Shown piece by piece: positions 53,208 to 62,789 of a stretch of 64,000 nucleotides of DNA. The translations under genes and the position numbers were made by a program. The stretch covers positions 1 through 64,000 of the forward strand of contig JAAYQF010000026.1 in the NCBI GenBank assembly GCA_012519425.1, in the 5' to 3' direction. Below the pieces are notes generated by a model that saw only the letters and a list, made by a program, of their open reading frames with translations, was not told the DNA's origin and did not search any database. Position 1 is the stretch's first letter; each line of letters opens with the position of its first letter. The DNA comes from Bacteroidales bacterium (lineage in GTDB: Bacteria; Bacteroidota; Bacteroidia; Bacteroidales; Paludibacteraceae).

Positions 53208-54068
53208 TCAAACTTGCTTTTGTATGACTTCCGCAACTTGTTCCATCAACCATCTGGGAGTGGATGTAGCACCGCAAATACCAATTTTTTTATTGATATC
53301 CAGGTTTAATCCTTGTATTTCTTCCGGCCCGGAAACTTTATATGAATTGGGATTGACACTTTTACAGTGTTTGAACAACTCTTTTCCATTTGAACTCTTT
53401 TTGCCGCTCACAAAAACAACAATGTCATTTTCTTGAGCAAAAGCAGTTAAATTAGGAACACGGTTGGACACCTGCCTGCAAATGGTATCGGCAAACTCAA
53501 ATTCTGCACTTTCAGCTTTAGAAGCTGAGATATTTTTTATCAAATTATTAAAACCATCCAACGACTTTGTCGTTTGAGAAAACAATTTAATGTTTTTCGA
53601 CAGATCAAGTTTTGATAAATCAGATTCATTTTCAATCACGATCACGTTGCCACCGGTCTGACCGTCCAATCCTTTCACTTCAGCATGACCGGTCTGACCA
53701 TACACAACAATCTGTGTATCCTGGTTTTTTGATTCTTCATAAGCGTTTTTAATCCTGGATTGCAACTGTAACACAACCGGACAGGACGCATCTACCAGGG
53801 TAATATTGTTTTTCCTGGCTGTTTCATAGGTTGAAGGCGGCTCTCCATGCGCACGCAACAGAACTTTCACATCACGCAATTGAGCAAACTGCTCGTGGTC
53901 AATGGTTACCAGACCCATTTTCTCCAAACGCTCAACTTCCTTATTGTTGTGGACAATATCGCCCAGGCAATACAATATTTCGCCTTTTCCCAATTCCTCC
54001 TCTGCCTTTTGGATAGCCCGGACAACCCCAAAACAAAAACCTGAATTTTTATCTATATTGATTTCCAT
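53208..54068 (-). CDS. ispH: 4-hydroxy-3-methylbut-2-enyl diphosphate reductase
   Basis: The 286-residue protein has the three cysteines expected for the iron-sulfur cluster: Cys12 in SGFCFGV, one in VDASCPVV (about 95) and one in DTICRQVSNR (about 195). It also has the C-terminal GICGATSTPRWL. It makes IPP and DMAPP, ending the MEP pathway, and DMAPP is the donor used by MiaA, encoded at about 8.1-9.0 kb. The order porQ - cmk - ispH with 10-13-base gaps is conserved in Bacteroidota. Confidence 0.96.
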   Translation of the reverse strand: MEINIDKNSGFCFGVVRAIQKAEEELGKGEILYCLGDIVHNNKEVERLEKMGLVTIDHEQFAQLRDVKVLLRAHGEPPSTYETARKNNITLVDASCPVVLQLQSRIKNAYEESKNQDTQIVVYGQTGHAEVKGLDGQTGGNVIVIENESDLSKLDLSKNIKLFSQTTKSLDGFNNLIKNISASKAESAEFEFADTICRQVSNRVPNLTAFAQENDIVVFVSGKKSSNGKELFKHCKSVNPNSYKVSGPEEIQGLNLDINKKIGICGATSTPRWLMEQVAEVIQKQV

Positions 54069-54081
54069 GATTGCATCAATA

Positions 54082-54774
54082 TCAGAGCGCTGCTACCCGC
54101 TGCTCAAACAATTCCATTATTACTTTTTGTTGCTCCCGGAGGGTCATCAAACTATTGTCGATAAGCACAGCATCTTCAGCCTTCCTTAACGGACTCACCT
54201 TTCTGTTTTGATCCCTGTAATCACGCTCTTTCACATTGGCAAGTACATCCTTAAACGACACTTGTTCACCCTTTTGAAGCAATTCATCCATCCTTCGCTG
54301 CGCCCTTATTTCCGGTGAAGCCGTTAGAAAAACTTTCAATTCAGCGTCCGGGAACACCACAGTACCAATATCTCTTCCATCCATCACGATACCTTTTTCA
54401 ACACCCATCTGCTGTTGCTGCCTGACCAATTCTTTGCGCACCGCAGGAAGTGTACTGACACGGCTCGCTCCATTGGAAACCTCTAAACTGCGTATAGCTG
54501 ACTCAACATTTTCACCGTTCAGATATATTTCGGCATATCCGGTATCGTTCAGCACAAACTTCAGCTGTACGGTATGAATGTGGCTTTCAATACTTTCAAC
54601 ATCCATATCATCATTTGTAATCCATCCCTGACGCATGCAATGCAAAGCAACAGCGCGGTACATAGCTCCGGAATCAATGTATATATAACCAACATCATGG
54701 GCCAATTGTTTAGCCATGGTGCTTTTCCCACAAGAAGAGAATCCGTCTATGGCAACAATAATTTTTTTAGTCAT
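54082..54774 (-). CDS. cmk: Cytidylate kinase
   Basis: The 230-residue protein has the P-loop DGFSSCGKSTMAKQLA (residues 10-25), IDSGAMYRAVALH, VVMDGRDIGTVVFPDA-type region (IVMDGRDIGTVVFPDAELK) and a lid with DYRDQNRKVSPLRKAEDAV. It phosphorylates CMP and dCMP. It lies between porQ and ispH in one transcript. Confidence 0.95.
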   Translation of the reverse strand: MTKKIIVAIDGFSSCGKSTMAKQLAHDVGYIYIDSGAMYRAVALHCMRQGWITNDDMDVESIESHIHTVQLKFVLNDTGYAEIYLNGENVESAIRSLEVSNGASRVSTLPAVRKELVRQQQQMGVEKGIVMDGRDIGTVVFPDAELKVFLTASPEIRAQRRMDELLQKGEQVSFKDVLANVKERDYRDQNRKVSPLRKAEDAVLIDNSLMTLREQQKVIMELFEQRVAAL

Positions 54775-54784
54775 AATTTGAATA

Positions 54785-55822
54785 TCAAAGTCGAAAATCG
54801 TTCAAAGAAGTACTGATGGAAAACAGATAAGCTGAATTACCTACCTGGAATTGACTTATTCCAAAACCTATCTGAAAATAGCTGATTTTGATACCGCCTC
54901 CGAAAGAAAATCCGGCTATACTTTTAAAACCATCCATCTTCAGTTCTTGATGGCGGCGATGGTCGTAGGAAGCAGCTATATAAAAGTTTTTACCGGGTAA
55001 AAATTCAACTCCAAACACCGTGTGCCTGAAAAAATGATCAACAAAAGGGAAATCCACTATTAAATCTTCTCTTTCATAATCTTGAAGCGAACGATTATTA
55101 TCCACATACCTCAGATTCCAATCATGCAAATTATGCATCGTTAAAGAAAATCGAAAAGGAGCATGTTTTAATTTATACGATGCACCTAACTGCATATCAA
55201 AAGGCAATGGTTCAAAATGTTGTCCGTCCACATCTGCATAATATCCTTTAAATTGCGTACCTATATTTCTCAACACCAATCCCGCTTGAAAAAGCTGTGA
55301 AGGGTTCTGGTAGCTCACACCCAAATCAATGGCCGCACCGAAAGACAGATAACGCTCATAGGCCGAAAAAACCGGTTTTAATGCTGCTCCTGCATACACT
55401 CCATCAATAATCATCCGGCTGTAAATCAGACTCATCGCAACATCTTTAGCTGTAAACTCTCCGATAATTTCATTATATTCAGTTGTTTCTTTGAACTTGC
55501 CGTAGTCAACATATTGCACCCCAACCGCAAAATGATTCTTTCCGTAAGAACGACCATAGATTGCCGTACCAAACTTAACGTCTGCGAGATAATTAGCCAT
55601 ATTCAACCCGATTGTGTTATCAGCTTTTTCGGTCAACAGTGCAGGGTTCAGCAAGGCAAAATTAATATCATGATCTGACAGGGAAACATTTTTTCCGCCC
55701 AAAGCAGCCATCCTGGAAGAGACAGGCAAGTCAAGAAACTGAAAAACACCACCTGCCGCATGGAGTTGCTGCATGTAGACAAAAAGGATGAGTGCTATGA
55801 CGTAAAAACTCTTATTTCTCAT
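54785..55822 (-). CDS. porQ: Type IX secretion system protein PorQ
   Basis: The 345-residue protein has a signal peptide (FYVIALILFVYMQQLHA) and then VFQFLDLPVSSRMAALGGKN, the PorQ/PorV-type opening, and a beta-barrel pattern to the end (FGFGISQFQVGNSAYLFSIS-type strands). PorQ works with PorU, PorV and PorZ at the outer membrane to attach or release T9SS cargo. The cargo-like sorting domains on the two lamin-tail proteins in this window fit an active T9SS. porQ leads the cmk-ispH transcript. Confidence 0.88.
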   Translation of the reverse strand: MRNKSFYVIALILFVYMQQLHAAGGVFQFLDLPVSSRMAALGGKNVSLSDHDINFALLNPALLTEKADNTIGLNMANYLADVKFGTAIYGRSYGKNHFAVGVQYVDYGKFKETTEYNEIIGEFTAKDVAMSLIYSRMIIDGVYAGAALKPVFSAYERYLSFGAAIDLGVSYQNPSQLFQAGLVLRNIGTQFKGYYADVDGQHFEPLPFDMQLGASYKLKHAPFRFSLTMHNLHDWNLRYVDNNRSLQDYEREDLIVDFPFVDHFFRHTVFGVEFLPGKNFYIAASYDHRRHQELKMDGFKSIAGFSFGGGIKISYFQIGFGISQFQVGNSAYLFSISTSLNDFRL

Positions 55823-55863
55823 TCAACATCAAGTTTAAAATCAAAAATTGATTTAAAAACCCC

Positions 55864-55871
55864 CAAAGATA
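55864..55871 (-). promoter_or_regulatory. -7 box of the porQ-cmk-ispH operon
   Basis: TATCTTTG on the minus strand lies 41 bases before the porQ ATG. No clear -33 element was seen. Confidence 0.4.
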
Positions 55872-56035
55872 TATCATTTTAACGAGTTAAACTTCGGAAA
55901 AATAAATCCAACAATATTATTAACGAATATTCAAAGAAAAATTTTAAAGTCGCAAAAATAAATATTTAGCCGGCAGTATTGCAATAAAATATTGAATTTT
56001 CAGTTGAAACGTATAGAATATTAAAAATAAAATCG

Positions 56036-56043
56036 TACATTTG
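56036..56043 (+). promoter_or_regulatory. -7 box of the TonB-family gene
   Basis: TACATTTG lies 35 bases before the ATG at 56079. A TTG at 56004-56006 is 29 bases upstream, too far for the usual spacing. Confidence 0.4.
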
Positions 56044-56078
56044 CCGAACGGAAAAACAAACAAAAATTTACTTGCGTT

Positions 56079-56771
56079 ATGAACATCAAAAAATCATCCA
56101 AAGCCTCACTTGAAAATAGAAGATCTATCTTCTTGCTGATGGGTTTTGTCGCGGTTTTAGCCTTCGTTTATATAGCTTTTGAGTGGACACAAGTAGAAGT
56201 AACCGTCTATGAAAGTGTTTCTTTGGAGCCTGTAATCGAAGAAGAAATTGAAATCATACAGACAATTGAAGCGCTACCTCCTCCACCACCACCCGATATA
56301 CCGGAAGTTATTGAGGTGTTGAATGTTGTAGAGGACGATGTTGAGACTGCAGAAATTATTATTGATTCGGAAGACGACCGGGACAAAGAGGTTGTTATCC
56401 GCCCGCCGACAACAACTTATACCAGCGGAGTTTATTCAGAAGAAGCTGATGCTGAAGTTGTATTTATGGTGGTTGAAGATATGCCCGGCTTTCCCGGTGG
56501 TGACGCCGCGTTATTGAAATACTTACATGACAACATCAAGTATCCTGTTATTGCTCAAGAAAGTGGAATACAAGGACGTGTGATCTGCCAGTTTGTTGTA
56601 AACCGTGACGGGTCCATCGTTGACGTTGAAGTGGTGAGGGGCGTTGACAGAAGCTTGGATGCGGAAGCGGTACGTGTGGTTCAAAATATGCCTAAATGGA
56701 TGCCTGGAAAACAACGTGGAAAAGCCGTACGTGTTAAATTTACACTTCCAATAAATTTCCGCTTGCAATAG
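56079..56771 (+). CDS. TonB-family energy transducer
   Basis: The 230-residue protein has one N-terminal membrane helix (about 16-35), a proline run (PPPPPPDIPEV, about 67-77) in an acidic periplasmic linker, and a C-terminal TonB domain (about 140-230). The domain contains GGDAALLKYLHDNIKYPVIA and GRVICQFVVNRDGSIVDVEV. It should carry energy from ExbBD to outer-membrane receptors. No exbB or exbD is nearby. It is a one-gene unit with its own promoter box and terminator. Confidence 0.92.
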   Translation: MNIKKSSKASLENRRSIFLLMGFVAVLAFVYIAFEWTQVEVTVYESVSLEPVIEEEIEIIQTIEALPPPPPPDIPEVIEVLNVVEDDVETAEIIIDSEDDRDKEVVIRPPTTTYTSGVYSEEADAEVVFMVVEDMPGFPGGDAALLKYLHDNIKYPVIAQESGIQGRVICQFVVNRDGSIVDVEVVRGVDRSLDAEAVRVVQNMPKWMPGKQRGKAVRVKFTLPINFRLQ

Positions 56772-56822
56772 GACTGACATTATTGGTTGCACCAACGGTC
56801 AACTGGTCAACTTATAAGATTT

Positions 56823-56859
56823 AAAAAGCCGTTTGGTCAAATTGCCAAACGGCTTTTTT
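56823..56859 (+). terminator. Terminator after the TonB-family gene
   Basis: AAAAAGCCGTTTGG (56823-56836) pairs perfectly with CCAAACGGCTTTTT (56845-56858) around an 8-base loop and is followed by a T-run. It lies about 50 bases past the stop. Confidence 0.88.
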
Positions 56860-56902
56860 TAAGTCCTCGTGTCCGCATGCCTATAACAGAATTGATTAAC
56901 GT

Positions 56903-58114
56903 ATGAAAACTGAAATATATCAGGAAAGAGCTGTTCTTGTTGGACTGATCACCCCTGAGCAAGATGCCGGAAAAGCTAAAGAGTATATGGATGAGCTTGC
57001 TTTTCTTGCTGATACTGCGGGTGCTAAGGTGGAAGAATATTTCTTTCAAAGGGTAGATTATCCAAATCCCAGAACATTTGTGGGACAAGGAAAATTAGAA
57101 GAAATAAAATCTTACGTTGATGATAACGAAATAGGCATCGTCATCTTTGACGATGAGTTGAGTCCTACACAATTCAGGAATATCGAAAAGGTACTCAATA
57201 TCCTGGTGTTGGATAGAACCAATCTGATCCTGGATATTTTTGCCAAAAGAGCAAAAACAGCCAACGCTAAAACCCAGGTTGAATTAGCTCAATTGCAATA
57301 TTTGTTGCCTCGATTAACCCGTTTGTGGACACACCTGGAACGACAGCGAGGAGGTATTGGCATGCGTGGTCCGGGTGAAACTCAGATAGAAACTGACCGC
57401 AGATTGATCCTAAACAGAATTTCAGTCTTAAAGAAGAACTTGAAGAGCATTGAAAAGCAAATGCACTCACAGCGAAAACATCGTGGAAAATTGGTGCGGG
57501 TTGCCCTGGTCGGCTATACCAATGTCGGCAAATCTACTTTGATGAATCTGCTCAGCAAATCAGATGTTTTTGCGGAAAACAAGCTTTTTGCAACTTTAGA
57601 CACTACTGTCAGAAAAGTAACCATCGACAATCTCCAATTTTTAATGACTGATACGGTCGGTTTCATCAGAAAACTTCCACACCATTTGATAGAATCCTTC
57701 AAATCGACTTTAGATGAGGTGCGCGAAGCAGATCTACTACTACATATTGTGGATGTTTCTCATCCCGGCTTTGAAGATCAATTGGAGATAGTCAATCAAA
57801 CTCTCAAAGAAATTGATCCCCAGGAAAAACCGGTTGTTCTTGTGTTCAATAAAATTGACGCCTTTACCTTTGTCCCAAAAGATGAAGATGATCTAACACC
57901 TGCAAGGAAAGAAAATATCGGGTTAAATGAACTGAAAGCTACCTGGATGTCGAAATTGGAAGACAACTGCATATTTATCTCTGCAACAAAAAAAATCAAT
58001 ATAGAAAACCTAAGGAAGTTGTTGTATGAAAAGGTAAAAGCCATCCATATTGAACGATATCCGTATAATGATTTCTTGTTTCAAAAATTTGATGATCTGA
58101 CTGCACTTTCGTAA
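56903..58114 (+). CDS. hflX: GTPase HflX
   Basis: The 403-residue protein has the HflX N-terminal domain (VDYPNPRTFVGQGKLEEIKS), the linker RQRGGIGMRGPGETQIETDR, and a GTPase domain with G1 GYTNVGKST (about 210-218), G3 DTVG and G4 NKID. HflX splits stalled or hibernating 70S ribosomes. It starts about 45 bases after the preceding terminator, and the DUF4954 gene follows after 26 bases. Confidence 0.95.
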   Translation: MKTEIYQERAVLVGLITPEQDAGKAKEYMDELAFLADTAGAKVEEYFFQRVDYPNPRTFVGQGKLEEIKSYVDDNEIGIVIFDDELSPTQFRNIEKVLNILVLDRTNLILDIFAKRAKTANAKTQVELAQLQYLLPRLTRLWTHLERQRGGIGMRGPGETQIETDRRLILNRISVLKKNLKSIEKQMHSQRKHRGKLVRVALVGYTNVGKSTLMNLLSKSDVFAENKLFATLDTTVRKVTIDNLQFLMTDTVGFIRKLPHHLIESFKSTLDEVREADLLLHIVDVSHPGFEDQLEIVNQTLKEIDPQEKPVVLVFNKIDAFTFVPKDEDDLTPARKENIGLNELKATWMSKLEDNCIFISATKKINIENLRKLLYEKVKAIHIERYPYNDFLFQKFDDLTALS

Positions 58115-58140
58115 TACTACAACCTTTAATAATAAAAATA

Positions 58141-60138
58141 ATGAACAGTTATCGTGCACTTACACCCGACGAAATTTCTACCTTGATAAATCAGGGATGC
58201 TCAGCAGAAGATTGGAGTACCATCAGCGTAGCCAAAAACTTCAATACGCAATTTATTAACCGGGTGCAATTTTCAGGAACTATACAATTAGGATCTTTCA
58301 ATGGAACTTTCGAACTCCCGGGAGGATTAAAACAACATTCCGGACTTTACAATTGCCGTTTACACAATTGCACCATTGGAAATGACGTGTATATAGATAA
58401 AATACACAATTACATAGCGAATTATCACATTGGAGACAATTCTTTTATAGACAATATCAATTTGATGGTTGTTGAAGGTATAACTTCCTTTGGTAATGGT
58501 GTCAGGGTTCCTGTCATGAATGAAGGAGGCGGTCGGGAAATCCCGATTTTTGATAATCTTTCAGCGCCCTTGGCATATATTCAAGCACTTTACAGACATA
58601 GAAAAGCTGTGACAGAAAACATTCAGCAAATGATTGATGACTACGCAAAAAAACAGCAATCTGACAGAGGTGTAATAGGTAAAAATGTGCGTATGATCAA
58701 TTGCGGAACCATTAAGAATGTGCGTATCGGGGATACTGCCATCATAGAAGGAGCATCCATCCTTGAAAACGGCTCCATCAACAGCAATGAGGAAGCACCC
58801 GTCATCATTGGATCGGGTGTGAAATGTAAAGATTTTATCTTATGCTCGGGTGTGGAGATCACAGACTCAACCTTAATTTCGCGTTGTTTTATCGGGCAAG
58901 GATGTATTCTCTCCAAACATTATTCTGCATTGGACTCTTTGTTTTTCTCCAATTGCCAGGGAATGCATGGTGAAGCAACAGCGATTTTTGCCGGACCTTA
59001 TACGGTTTCGCACCACAAATCCACCTTGTTAATTGCAGGTATGTTCTCTTTTCTGAATGCAGGCAGTGGTTCCAACCAAAGTAACCACATGTATAAATTG
59101 GGACCTATCCACCAGGGAATATGTGAACGAGGCGCTAAAACCACCAGTAATTCTTATTTGTTATGGCCCGCCAAAATCGGGGCGTTTACATTAGTCATAG
59201 GAAGACACACCAAACATTCTGACACATCAGATCTGCCTTTTTCATATTTAATTGAAAAAGCAACCGATAGTTACTTGGTGCCGGCAGTCAACTTAAGAAG
59301 TGTGGGAACCATCCGTGATGCTCAAAAGTGGCCCAGGCGCGACAACAGGAAAGACAGTCGTAAACTTGATCCCATCAACTTCAATTTATTGAGTCCCTAC
59401 ACCATACAAAAAATGATGAAAGGGATTGAAGTGCTTGAAAGATTAAAGTCAATTTCCGGGGAGACAACAGACATTTATGTTTATCAAAACTGTAACATCA
59501 AAAATGCTGCTTTGCATACCGGAATAGAACTATATCAAACCGGCATCGCCAAATTCTTGGGTAACTCTCTCATCAGCAGGCTTGGTAATAAAACATACAC
59601 CAACATGAAGGAAGTGAGAGAACGTTTGATTCCCGACACGTCTATAGGAAAAGGTGAATGGATTGATTTATCAGGTTTGATCGCTCCAAAAAGTGAAATT
59701 GAAGAATTGCTGTATAAAATCGAAGGAAACAGCTGCTGTTTAGAAAAAATTCAGTCTGAATTTGAAAGAATTCATGGGGAGTATTACAGTTATGAATGGA
59801 CCTGGGCAAAAGAAAAATTAGAAGAGTGCTGGGGCAAAAGCATTGAAGAAGTAACATACGAAGATATCGTAAACACCATCCATCAGTGGAGGGAAGCCGT
59901 AGTTGGATTGGATCAATTGATATATAAAGATGCGAAAAAAGAATTTGACTTGAACTCAAAAACCGGATTTGGAGTAGATGGCGATGAAGATCAAAAACAT
60001 CAGGACTTTGAATCCGTAAGAGGCAGCTTTGAGAGCAACCCGTTTGTATTGGCGGTCCTGGATCACATCAAAGTCAAAACCGAGCTGGGAAACAATACGA
60101 TTAAGAGGCTTGAGAAAACTAAAAACGATAAACGATAA
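58141..60138 (+). CDS. DUF4954 left-handed beta-helix protein
   Basis: The 665-residue protein begins MNSYRALTPDEISTLINQGC and has many hexapeptide-like repeats (about 50-300: NCTIGNDVYIDKI, NVRIGDTAIIEGASIL, VEITDSTLISRCFIGQGCIL). Such repeats form a left-handed beta helix as in acyl- and sugar-nucleotide transferases. The full-length pattern is that of DUF4954, conserved in Bacteroidota. A nucleotidyl- or acyl-transferase role is guessed from the fold only. The C-terminal 150 residues are helical. Confidence 0.88.
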   Translation: MNSYRALTPDEISTLINQGCSAEDWSTISVAKNFNTQFINRVQFSGTIQLGSFNGTFELPGGLKQHSGLYNCRLHNCTIGNDVYIDKIHNYIANYHIGDNSFIDNINLMVVEGITSFGNGVRVPVMNEGGGREIPIFDNLSAPLAYIQALYRHRKAVTENIQQMIDDYAKKQQSDRGVIGKNVRMINCGTIKNVRIGDTAIIEGASILENGSINSNEEAPVIIGSGVKCKDFILCSGVEITDSTLISRCFIGQGCILSKHYSALDSLFFSNCQGMHGEATAIFAGPYTVSHHKSTLLIAGMFSFLNAGSGSNQSNHMYKLGPIHQGICERGAKTTSNSYLLWPAKIGAFTLVIGRHTKHSDTSDLPFSYLIEKATDSYLVPAVNLRSVGTIRDAQKWPRRDNRKDSRKLDPINFNLLSPYTIQKMMKGIEVLERLKSISGETTDIYVYQNCNIKNAALHTGIELYQTGIAKFLGNSLISRLGNKTYTNMKEVRERLIPDTSIGKGEWIDLSGLIAPKSEIEELLYKIEGNSCCLEKIQSEFERIHGEYYSYEWTWAKEKLEECWGKSIEEVTYEDIVNTIHQWREAVVGLDQLIYKDAKKEFDLNSKTGFGVDGDEDQKHQDFESVRGSFESNPFVLAVLDHIKVKTELGNNTIKRLEKTKNDKR

Positions 60139-60439
60139 ACGATGAACAAAGAGCAAAGAGCAAAGAACAAAGACAAAAGACGAATTAGTGATTGGTGGAT
60201 GGTGAGTGATGAAATTTCTTTTGTGCCTTTTGTGGTTTAAAATTCTAACTTCTTAACTTCTAAGACTTTCGGAACTCAGAACTCGGAACTTCTTTAACTT
60301 CTCTAACTTCTTTAACTTCCATAACTTCCAAAAACTACTAACTACTAAAAATAACTTCTTTAACTTCCTGTCAAACTACTAACTTCTCTAACTTCATTAA
60401 CTTCCCTAACAAACAATAAACTTTTAAAAACTCAACAAT
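60139..60439. repeat. Low-complexity repeat tract
   Basis: About 300 bases without a gene. The first part has near-tandem words: GATAAAC three times at the DUF4954 stop, then AAAGAGC/AAAGAAC/AAAGAC units (60145-60180). From about 60245 to 60420 the word AACTTC with short spacers (AACTTCTTT, AACTTCTCT, AACTTCCAT) recurs more than a dozen times. No hairpin, promoter or open frame of note was seen. Confidence 0.65.
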
Positions 60440-61606
60440 ATGCTTAATTTCAATTTTTACAGTCCAACTTATTTTGCTTTTGGCAAAGAACGCGAAAAGG
60501 AAACCGGCAAGTTAGTGAAGCGCTTTGGTGGAACCAAGGTTTTAATTCACTATGGCGGCGGCTCTGTCGTAAAAAGCGGTTTATTAGACCGAATTAAAAA
60601 GTCCCTGCAGGATTCTGACTTAAGTTTTATCGAATTGGGAGGAGCAGTTCCCAATCCTCGCAGCGGTTTGGTTTATACCGGCATTGAATTATGCAAAGCG
60701 CAAAATATAGACTTTGTATTAGCGGTAGGTGGGGGAAGCGCCATTGATTCAGCTAAAGCCATTGCCGTAGGTGCACTTTATGACGGTGACTTCTGGGATT
60801 TCTTCACCGGAAAAACCATTGAGAAAGCATTACCCATAGCTACCGTACTGACCTTAACAGCAGCCGGAAGCGAAGGATCTGCCAGCATGGTCATCACCCA
60901 TGAAAACGGCATGCTCAAGCGAGGAGGATACAGTGACCTGATCCGTCCTGTTTTTTCAATTATGAACCCTGAACTGACCTATACCCTCCCACCCTATCAA
61001 ACAGCTGCCGGAGTTGCTGATATGATGGCTCATGTGATGGAGCGTTACTTTACCAATACGAAAAATGTTGAACTGACCGACAGGCTTGGGGAAGCTGTGA
61101 TGCTGACCATCATCAACGAAGCTCCGAAAGTGCTGAAAAATCCGAAAGACTACGAAGCACGCGCCAACCTCATGTGGGCAGGAACATTGGCTCACAACGA
61201 TGTCTGTGGTTCCGGTCGCGAAGAAGATTGGGCTTCCCATAAAATAGAACATGAACTTTCCGGCTTATATGATGTTACCCACGGAGCCGGTTTGGCAGTT
61301 ATTTTTCCGGCCTGGATGAAATATGTGATGAAACAGGATATCGCACGTTTTGCACAGTTCGCAGTCCGCGTATGGGGTTGCGAAATGGACTTCCAAAACC
61401 CGGAAAATACGGCAAGAGAAGGCATCGAACGTTACGAGCAATTTATGAAATCCATCGGTATGCCCACCCGACTATCTGACCTGGGCGCCAAGGTTGAAGA
61501 TATACCTGTACTGATTGACAAACTACATCTGGGTGACAGGACTTTAGGTAGTTTTGTAAAATTGACCCGGGAAGATATCCGTAAAATTTACGAATTGGCG
61601 GTGTAA
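60440..61606 (+). CDS. Iron-dependent alcohol dehydrogenase (BdhA/YqhD-like)
   Basis: The 388-residue protein has the NAD(P)-binding GGGSAIDSAKAIA (about residues 97-109). Its metal site residues lie in ADMMAHVMERYF (Asp, His) and in HKIEHELSGLYDVTHGAGLA (two His). This is the type III alcohol dehydrogenase pattern, closest to butanol dehydrogenase/YqhD. It likely reduces aldehydes with NADPH during fermentation or detoxification. A repeat-rich tract precedes it and hides any promoter. Confidence 0.92.
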   Translation: MLNFNFYSPTYFAFGKEREKETGKLVKRFGGTKVLIHYGGGSVVKSGLLDRIKKSLQDSDLSFIELGGAVPNPRSGLVYTGIELCKAQNIDFVLAVGGGSAIDSAKAIAVGALYDGDFWDFFTGKTIEKALPIATVLTLTAAGSEGSASMVITHENGMLKRGGYSDLIRPVFSIMNPELTYTLPPYQTAAGVADMMAHVMERYFTNTKNVELTDRLGEAVMLTIINEAPKVLKNPKDYEARANLMWAGTLAHNDVCGSGREEDWASHKIEHELSGLYDVTHGAGLAVIFPAWMKYVMKQDIARFAQFAVRVWGCEMDFQNPENTAREGIERYEQFMKSIGMPTRLSDLGAKVEDIPVLIDKLHLGDRTLGSFVKLTREDIRKIYELAV

Positions 61607-61618
61607 TAAATTTGTCAG

Positions 61619-61651
61619 TTGCAGAGACGTCACAATATGACGTCTCTGCAA
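61619..61651. repeat. Perfect 14-base inverted repeat (REP-like hairpin)
   Basis: TTGCAGAGACGTCA (61619-61632) pairs perfectly with TGACGTCTCTGCAA (61638-61651) around CAATA. It lies 10 bases after the alcohol dehydrogenase stop. There is no tight T-run, so it looks more like the dispersed GAGACG...CGTCTC hairpins of Bacteroidota genomes, though it may also terminate transcription. Confidence 0.6.
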
Positions 61652-61748
61652 GTTGTTTTCGTTTGTTTTTGTGTTTGGGTTATTATGACCCGGAACGTTG
61701 CTCTGGGCTGACAAATTCTGCCCAAAAAAATCAGAAAGATACAGTTGC

Positions 61749-62603
61749 CTATCGAATAATTACCTTATGTGCTCTTCCATCGATCTTTAGAATATAAATT
61801 CCCTGGCTGAGATCCAGTTCGATGAGAGATGCCGGAACATGAGTTGCAACTTTACTGCCGGTAAGTGAGTAAATTTCAACGGCAGTGAAAGGCAATGTTT
61901 CAAACTCAAGCGTCCTGCCCTTCAACTTCCAGGTAGATGATGCGCTGTTTTTTTGAAGGCTGCTAAAAAAACCATTTATAACAGCAGTCCCGGGTGAACC
62001 GATGTTACCCAAACTATTATCTGATGTTACAGTAACCTGATTGGCGACAGTTCCGTTGATGGTCCCTACAGTACTGACTACTGCAGTATCAACAACATTC
62101 AATGAAGCATCATAAGTCCAATAGAAAGAGGAACCGGTAGTAGCTGCGCCGAATGAAACTCTGGTGACTTCTGTGCCCTCGGCATCGAAGACAATGACCC
62201 CATCTCCTTTTGAAGATAATCCGACACCCTTACCGCCATAGTAGCCAACTTGTATATCATCAAGCGATGATCCCCAAAAAGTTTTAAATTTCGCTATACT
62301 ATCAGCTGGAGTAAAATCATCACCAGTCATTTCGAAGAAAATAACACTTTCACCGGATGCGATGGTAGTAATGCCGTTGAGTTCTACTGCTTTGGTGTAA
62401 TCAAAGCTGTTATCATCCATTTTCCAACCGGTAATGTCAATGCCGGTTGTACCAAAATTGGTAAGTTCAAACCAATCCTCAGTGCCACCATCGCCACTAC
62501 TGGACATTACCTCGGCAATGCGAATTTGGGCACTTAAAAAACTAAAGCTGAAGGCTGCCAATGCTGTGATAGCAAAAAGTTTAATACGTAAAGTTTTTTT
62601 CAT
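61749..62603 (-). CDS. Small secreted lamin-tail-domain protein with T9SS sorting domain
   Basis: The 284-residue protein has a signal peptide (LFAITALAAFSFSFLSAQ). A lamin-tail domain follows from about residue 27 (IRIAEVMSSSGDGGTEDWFELTN, IDITGWKMDDNS). It ends in a type A T9SS-like domain (VEIYSLTGSKVATHVPASL to GIYILKIDGRAHKVII). It shares domain order with the larger protein at 19456-21417 but lacks that protein's extra beta-sandwich domains. It should be exported through the T9SS and act at the cell surface; the ligand is unknown. Confidence 0.83.
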   Translation of the reverse strand: MKKTLRIKLFAITALAAFSFSFLSAQIRIAEVMSSSGDGGTEDWFELTNFGTTGIDITGWKMDDNSFDYTKAVELNGITTIASGESVIFFEMTGDDFTPADSIAKFKTFWGSSLDDIQVGYYGGKGVGLSSKGDGVIVFDAEGTEVTRVSFGAATTGSSFYWTYDASLNVVDTAVVSTVGTINGTVANQVTVTSDNSLGNIGSPGTAVINGFFSSLQKNSASSTWKLKGRTLEFETLPFTAVEIYSLTGSKVATHVPASLIELDLSQGIYILKIDGRAHKVIIR

Positions 62604-62697
62604 AATTCAATCATTTATTTGTTTGTAAAATTTTAGTTTATAAATATGTCATTTTGAACAAAGTGAGTTTAGAAACAATTAGATGTACTACAAACCG

Positions 62698-62729
62698 CAA
62701 ATGTATTTATTAATTAAATATTAGCCAAA
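62698..62729 (-). promoter_or_regulatory. Promoter of the small lamin-tail gene
   Basis: On the minus strand TTTG (62729-62726), 20 bases, then TACATTTG (62705-62698) is an exact Bacteroidota promoter. The leader is about 90 bases. Confidence 0.7.
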
Positions 62730-62789
62730 TGTTTAGCTCTCTTTTTCTTCTATTTTCAGCTTAAAAACTCATTCGATATAATTTCACGT

